From the NCBI GenBank assembly GCA_018725205.1, contig QLUB01000013.1:1-22520 (forward strand): a stretch of 22,520 nt of DNA, read 5' to 3'. Each line of letters begins with the position of its first letter. Within the stretch, counting starts at the first letter, position 1. The notes below the pieces were generated by a model. It was given only the letters and a program-made list of their open reading frames with translations, searched no databases and was not told where the DNA came from. This stretch comes from a candidate division NPL-UPA2 bacterium (GTDB taxonomy: Bacteria > Bacillota > UBA994). The position numbers and the translations under genes were made by a program. Positions 20,909 through 22,520 of the stretch are shown one piece after another.

Positions 20909-22396
20909 TTGAGGAACAAGAGAGACAGCGCACACATCGCACTCGAGCGCAGGCAGAGCCGCACACCTCTTTTTGACGCTTTGCGCAACTATGTACGTGA
21001 AGGTACACTCTCCTTCCATGTCCCTGGCCACAAGCACGGCAAGGGTCTACCCGAGTTTACGCGCTTTGTGGGTAAGAATGTCATGAACATCGACCTTACC
21101 ATCATGCCTGACCTCGACAGCATATACAAGCCACACGGGCCAATCAAAGCGGCACAGGATTTGGCCGCCGAGGCTTTTGGGGCTGACTACGCGCACTTCC
21201 TTAGTAACGGCACAACTTCAGGCATTCACTGCATGCTGATGTCCACATTGCGTCCGGGAGACAAGTTTATCGTGCCGCGTAACGCCCATAAATCCGTTAT
21301 TTCCGCGATGATCCTTACGGGCGCGGAACCGGTGTACATCCAGCCCTACGTAGACAATTACCTCGGCGTAGCCATGGCCATTACCGCCGATGAGGTGCGC
21401 CAGGCCCTACGCCAGCAACCCGATGCCAAAGCCATTTTAGTCATCAACACTACATTCTATGGCATGGCGCCAGAACTAGAGCGCATCGTGGAGATTGCTG
21501 AAGACTACGAGATCCCGGTTCTGGTTGACGAAGCGCACGGAGCACATCTTAAATTCCACCCTAGTCTCCCCCTGTCGGCCATGGAAGCTAAGGCAGATAT
21601 GGCTGCCCTGAGTACGCATAAGCTCCTAGGCTCCATGACTCAGAGCTCGCTGTTGCTTACCCGCGGTGACCTAGTAGACCCGCAGTACACCAAGACCACC
21701 CTGAACCTAACGCAAACTACCAGCCCGAGCTACCCGCTGCTTGCTTCGCTGGATATCGCGCGCAAACAGGTTTTCTTCCGCGGGCAAGAAATGCTGACAC
21801 ACGCCATTAACCTTGCCAACTGGGCGCGCTACGAAATTAACAACAGCATACCCGGCCTGTATGTCTACGGCAACGACATGGTGGGACAGCCAGGCTGCTA
21901 CGAGTATGACCCCACAAAGCTGTGTATTAACGTGCGCGCCCTTGGCATGTCAGGCTTTGAAATGGAACGCATCCTAAGGCAAGGGTTTCATCTCCAAGTG
22001 GACCTCTCTGACTTGTACAACGTCTTGTGCGTAGTAAGTATTGCCGACACGAAGGAAAACGTGCGTACCTTAGTGCATGCGCTGAGCGAGATTGCGCGTA
22101 AATTTACGGTGCAAGACGTGCGCGAACAGCCCATTGAACTGCCGCCGCTTCCGGCCCTCGCTTATTTACCGCGTGAGGCCTTCTATGCGGAGACGAAGCG
22201 CGTGCCCCTAGAGCAGGCCAAGGGCAAAATCGTGGCGGAAATGCTGATGGCCTATCCACCCGGCATCCCTCTCATCTGTCCAGGCGAGATTCTGACGGAA
22301 GAGATCATTGACTACGTGCGCATGCTCACAGAAGCAGATGCACAGATTTACGGCACAGAGGACCCAAATGCCGAGTACATTAAGATTGTGCGGTAA
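20909..22396 (+). CDS. Orn/Lys/Arg decarboxylase family protein, probably arginine decarboxylase (SpeA-like)
   Basis: Pyridoxal-phosphate fold type I decarboxylase of 495 aa, the size of the short Bacillus SpeA/YaaO forms that lack the N-terminal wing domain. Features: SFHVPGHKHGKG (35-46), NGTTSGIHCML (100-110), DEAHGAH (207-213), the cofactor lysine K238 in STHKLLGSMTQ, and a C-terminal domain ending PPGIPLICPGE about 40 residues before the stop. It would decarboxylate a basic amino acid for polyamine synthesis. Arginine is favoured by resemblance to SpeA, but lysine or ornithine cannot be ruled out, and no speE/speB is in the window to help. Start TTG 20909 is set by AGGAGG at 20895-20900. 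It is divergent from the M14 gene across the heptad array. Confidence 0.85.
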   Translation: MRNKRDSAHIALERRQSRTPLFDALRNYVREGTLSFHVPGHKHGKGLPEFTRFVGKNVMNIDLTIMPDLDSIYKPHGPIKAAQDLAAEAFGADYAHFLSNGTTSGIHCMLMSTLRPGDKFIVPRNAHKSVISAMILTGAEPVYIQPYVDNYLGVAMAITADEVRQALRQQPDAKAILVINTTFYGMAPELERIVEIAEDYEIPVLVDEAHGAHLKFHPSLPLSAMEAKADMAALSTHKLLGSMTQSSLLLTRGDLVDPQYTKTTLNLTQTTSPSYPLLASLDIARKQVFFRGQEMLTHAINLANWARYEINNSIPGLYVYGNDMVGQPGCYEYDPTKLCINVRALGMSGFEMERILRQGFHLQVDLSDLYNVLCVVSIADTKENVRTLVHALSEIARKFTVQDVREQPIELPPLPALAYLPREAFYAETKRVPLEQAKGKIVAEMLMAYPPGIPLICPGEILTEEIIDYVRMLTEADAQIYGTEDPNAEYIKIVR

Positions 22397-22412
22397 CTGC
22401 GCACAGTGGAAA

Positions 22413-22520
22413 GCACATGGCACTTGGCGCATGGCGCATGGCACATAGCGCATGGCGCATGGCACATGGCACATGGCACATAGCACATGGCACATAGCAC
22501 ATGGCGCATGGCACTTGGCA
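22413..22520. repeat. GCACATG-type heptad array downstream of the decarboxylase gene, running off the window
   Basis: Fifteen complete 7-bp units in one register plus a partial one: GCACATG, GCGCATG, GCACATA and GCACTTG variants (consensus GCRCWTR). It starts 16 bp after the decarboxylase stop and continues to the last base of the window, so its full length is unknown. Confidence 0.92.

Noticed and set aside
22208..22495. Minus-strand ORF of 95 codons rich in Cys, Met and His-Val
   Set aside because: Its N-terminal third is translated heptad repeat and the rest is antisense to the decarboxylase gene; codon pattern and lack of a ribosome site argue against a gene.
22413..22520. CRISPR array
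   Set aside because: Units are 7 bp and directly adjacent, with no spacers and no cas genes nearby; the same holds for the arrays at 17527 and 20583.

Overview
The window looks like a chromosomal segment of an anaerobic, moderate-GC Bacillota (Clostridia-like) bacterium. The reasons are strong AGGAGG-type ribosome binding sites, frequent GTG/TTG starts, a YhaM-type exoribonuclease, a clostridial-type Orn/Lys/Arg decarboxylase and a Mrp/Mbh-type antiporter. The exact taxon cannot be read from the sequence. No rRNA, tRNA, CRISPR array or insertion sequence was seen.

Layout. (1) 91-4062, plus strand: a tightly coupled BtuFCD-like cobalamin/siderophore ABC importer (lipoprotein, permease, ATPase) followed by a HI0933/BaiN-type flavoprotein. 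(2) 4059-13808, minus strand: a long probable operon. It starts with a promoter-preceded, membrane-anchored protein with two FMN-binding domains. Ten antiporter genes follow in the order E, F, G, MbhD-like, MbhE-like, B, C, D, D', D''. It ends with a NusG-domain-II protein and a diacylglycerol-kinase-family lipid kinase. The kinase and the flavoprotein converge and share a 4-bp CTAG containing both stop codons. (3) 13872-17981, minus strand: Nudix-like protein, glycine C-acetyltransferase (Kbl), YhaM-type HD exoribonuclease, an extracytoplasmic thioredoxin, CcdA, and a decayed glycosyltransferase fragment. (4) 18110-20563, minus strand: a large M14 zinc carboxypeptidase-like protein. (5) 20909-22396, plus strand: a pyridoxal-phosphate Orn/Lys/Arg decarboxylase, probably SpeA-like.

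The most interesting point is the thioredoxin next to ccdA. Its reading frame is interrupted by one TGA exactly where the first active-site cysteine should be (TGA-Arg-Ser-Cys, i.e. UxxC). A GC-rich hairpin with a GGU apical loop begins 26 nt after the UGA, which fits the bacterial SECIS pattern. I interpret this as a selenocysteine-containing membrane-anchored thioredoxin that ordinary gene calling splits into two pieces, paired with the electron-supplying CcdA.

A second theme is an electron-transfer/ion-transport assembly: a double FMN-binding protein and a NusG-II protein bracket an Mrp complex that carries three large antiporter subunits and a split MrpA C-terminus. The last antiporter subunit has a long C-terminal extension ending in an extra membrane helix, reminiscent of the NuoL lateral helix. 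A third theme is non-coding: intergenic spaces carry mosaic arrays built from strictly 7-bp units (CTTTCCG, CCGTCAA/CCTTCAA/CCGTCCC, GCACATG/GCGCATG and degenerate NTGAAYC). Two of these arrays begin immediately upstream of Shine-Dalgarno sequences.
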